7,860 nucleotides of DNA from Gammaproteobacteria bacterium (GTDB lineage Bacteria; Pseudomonadota; Gammaproteobacteria; Chromatiales; Chromatiaceae), in assembly GCA_019136395.1 (NCBI GenBank), contig JAGVUH010000349.1, positions 1 through 7,860 on the forward strand, written 5' to 3'. A program made the translations under genes and the position numbers. Below are positions 7,333-7,860 of the stretch, piece by piece. Position 1 is the first letter of the stretch, and every line of letters begins with the position of its first letter. The notes under the pieces were generated by a model. That model did no database searches. It was given only the letters and a program-made list of their open reading frames with translations, and was not told the DNA's origin.

Positions 7333-7860
7333 ATGGCTTTGATATCCCTGCGTCAACTGCTGGACCACGCCGCCGAGCACGGCTACGGCGTCCCCGCCTT
7401 CAACGTCAATAACCTGGAGCAGATGCGCGCCATCATGGAAGCGGCGGCGCAGACCGACTCGCCGGTCATCGTCCAGGCCTCCGCCGGGGCGCGCAAGTAC
7501 GCCGGGGCGCCCTTCCTGCGCCACCTGATCCTGGCAGCGATCGAGGAGTTTCCGCAGATCCCGGTGTGCATGCACCAGGACCACGGCACCTCCATGCCGG
7601 TGTGCCAGCGCTCCATCCAGCTCGGCTTCTCCTCGGTGATGATGGACGGCTCCCTGGGCGAGGACGGCAAGACCCCCACCAGCTATGAGTACAACGTCGC
7701 CATCACCCGCCAGGTGGTGGACATCGCCCACGCCTGCGGCGTGTCGGTCGAGGGCGAGCTGGGCTGCCTGGGCTCCCTGGAGACCGGCCAGGCCGGCGAG
7801 GAGGACGGCATCGGCGCCGAGGGCACCCTCGACCACAGCCAGTTGCTCACCGACCCCGAG
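7333..7860 (+). CDS. fba: Class II fructose-bisphosphate aldolase, Calvin-cycle subtype (partial, runs off the right edge)
   Basis: This zinc aldolase reversibly joins dihydroxyacetone phosphate and glyceraldehyde-3-phosphate to fructose-1,6-bisphosphate. In the Calvin cycle related enzymes also make sedoheptulose-1,7-bisphosphate. The ATG at 7333 is preceded by AAGGAG at 7320-7325 with a 7-base gap. The window holds the first 176 residues, about half of a usual 340-360, with no stop before the edge. Visible landmarks are [12 protein letters not shown] (19-30), CMHQDHG (79-85) with the proposed catalytic Asp83 and zinc ligand His84, VMMDGS (102-107), and VEGELG (139-144) with a metal-site glutamate. 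The [17 protein letters not shown] style and the [11 protein letters not shown] insertion are those of the Calvin-cycle (CbbA) subtype. The gene follows pyk by 45 bases and is probably co-transcribed with it. The second zinc histidines and the C-terminal half lie outside the window. Confidence 0.95.
   Translation, partial: MALISLRQLLDHAAEHGYGVPAFNVNNLEQMRAIMEAAAQTDSPVIVQASAGARKYAGAPFLRHLILAAIEEFPQIPVCMHQDHGTSMPVCQRSIQLGFSSVMMDGSLGEDGKTPTSYEYNVAITRQVVDIAHACGVSVEGELGCLGSLETGQAGEEDGIGAEGTLDHSQLLTDPE

Overview
This window is a high-GC stretch in which every convincing gene lies on the + strand. Five of the six genes are enzymes of triose and pentose phosphate metabolism, in the order transketolase (tkt) - glyceraldehyde-3-phosphate dehydrogenase (gap) - phosphoglycerate kinase (pgk) - pyruvate kinase (pyk) - class II fructose-bisphosphate aldolase (fba). 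This order is known from autotrophic beta- and gammaproteobacteria. The protein style (E. coli-type GapA, Calvin-subtype aldolase), the strong G/C third-position bias and the GC-rich spacers suggest a purple sulfur bacterium (Chromatiaceae) or close relative. That placement is inference: neither RuBisCO nor phosphoribulokinase is in the window.

Layout. Positions 1-252 are non-coding, with one strong GC inverted repeat. A thioredoxin-fold redoxin gene follows (253-813) with a good ribosome binding site. Next is an AT-rich control region (about 833-935) holding a perfect palindrome, TATAAG-CAA-CTTATA, and then tkt (1026-3038). A 228-base spacer with two hairpins and an AT-rich patch leads to gap (3267-4268). 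A 108-base spacer with a CCCCTCAC/GTGAGGGG palindrome leads to pgk (4377-5558). A 305-base gene-free spacer rich in hairpins precedes pyk (5864 onward). The aldolase begins at 7333 and runs off the right edge.

How the genes fit together. Pgk and Gap interconvert 3-phosphoglycerate and glyceraldehyde-3-phosphate. Fba condenses triose phosphates to fructose-1,6-bisphosphate. Transketolase moves two-carbon units to regenerate pentose phosphates. Together these are the shared core of the Calvin-Benson-Bassham cycle and glycolysis/gluconeogenesis. Pyruvate kinase is the exit toward pyruvate. The redoxin may be an unrelated neighbour.

The most notable anomaly is in pyk. Its reading frame breaks at 7102-7105, and the C-terminal 61 codons continue in another frame. 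The pattern fits loss of about 13 bases between two CCGG copies, either a real mutation or a sequence/assembly error. I found no CRISPR array, mobile element, tRNA, rRNA or novel multi-gene system. Apart from pyk and some structured spacers, this is an ordinary central-metabolism locus.
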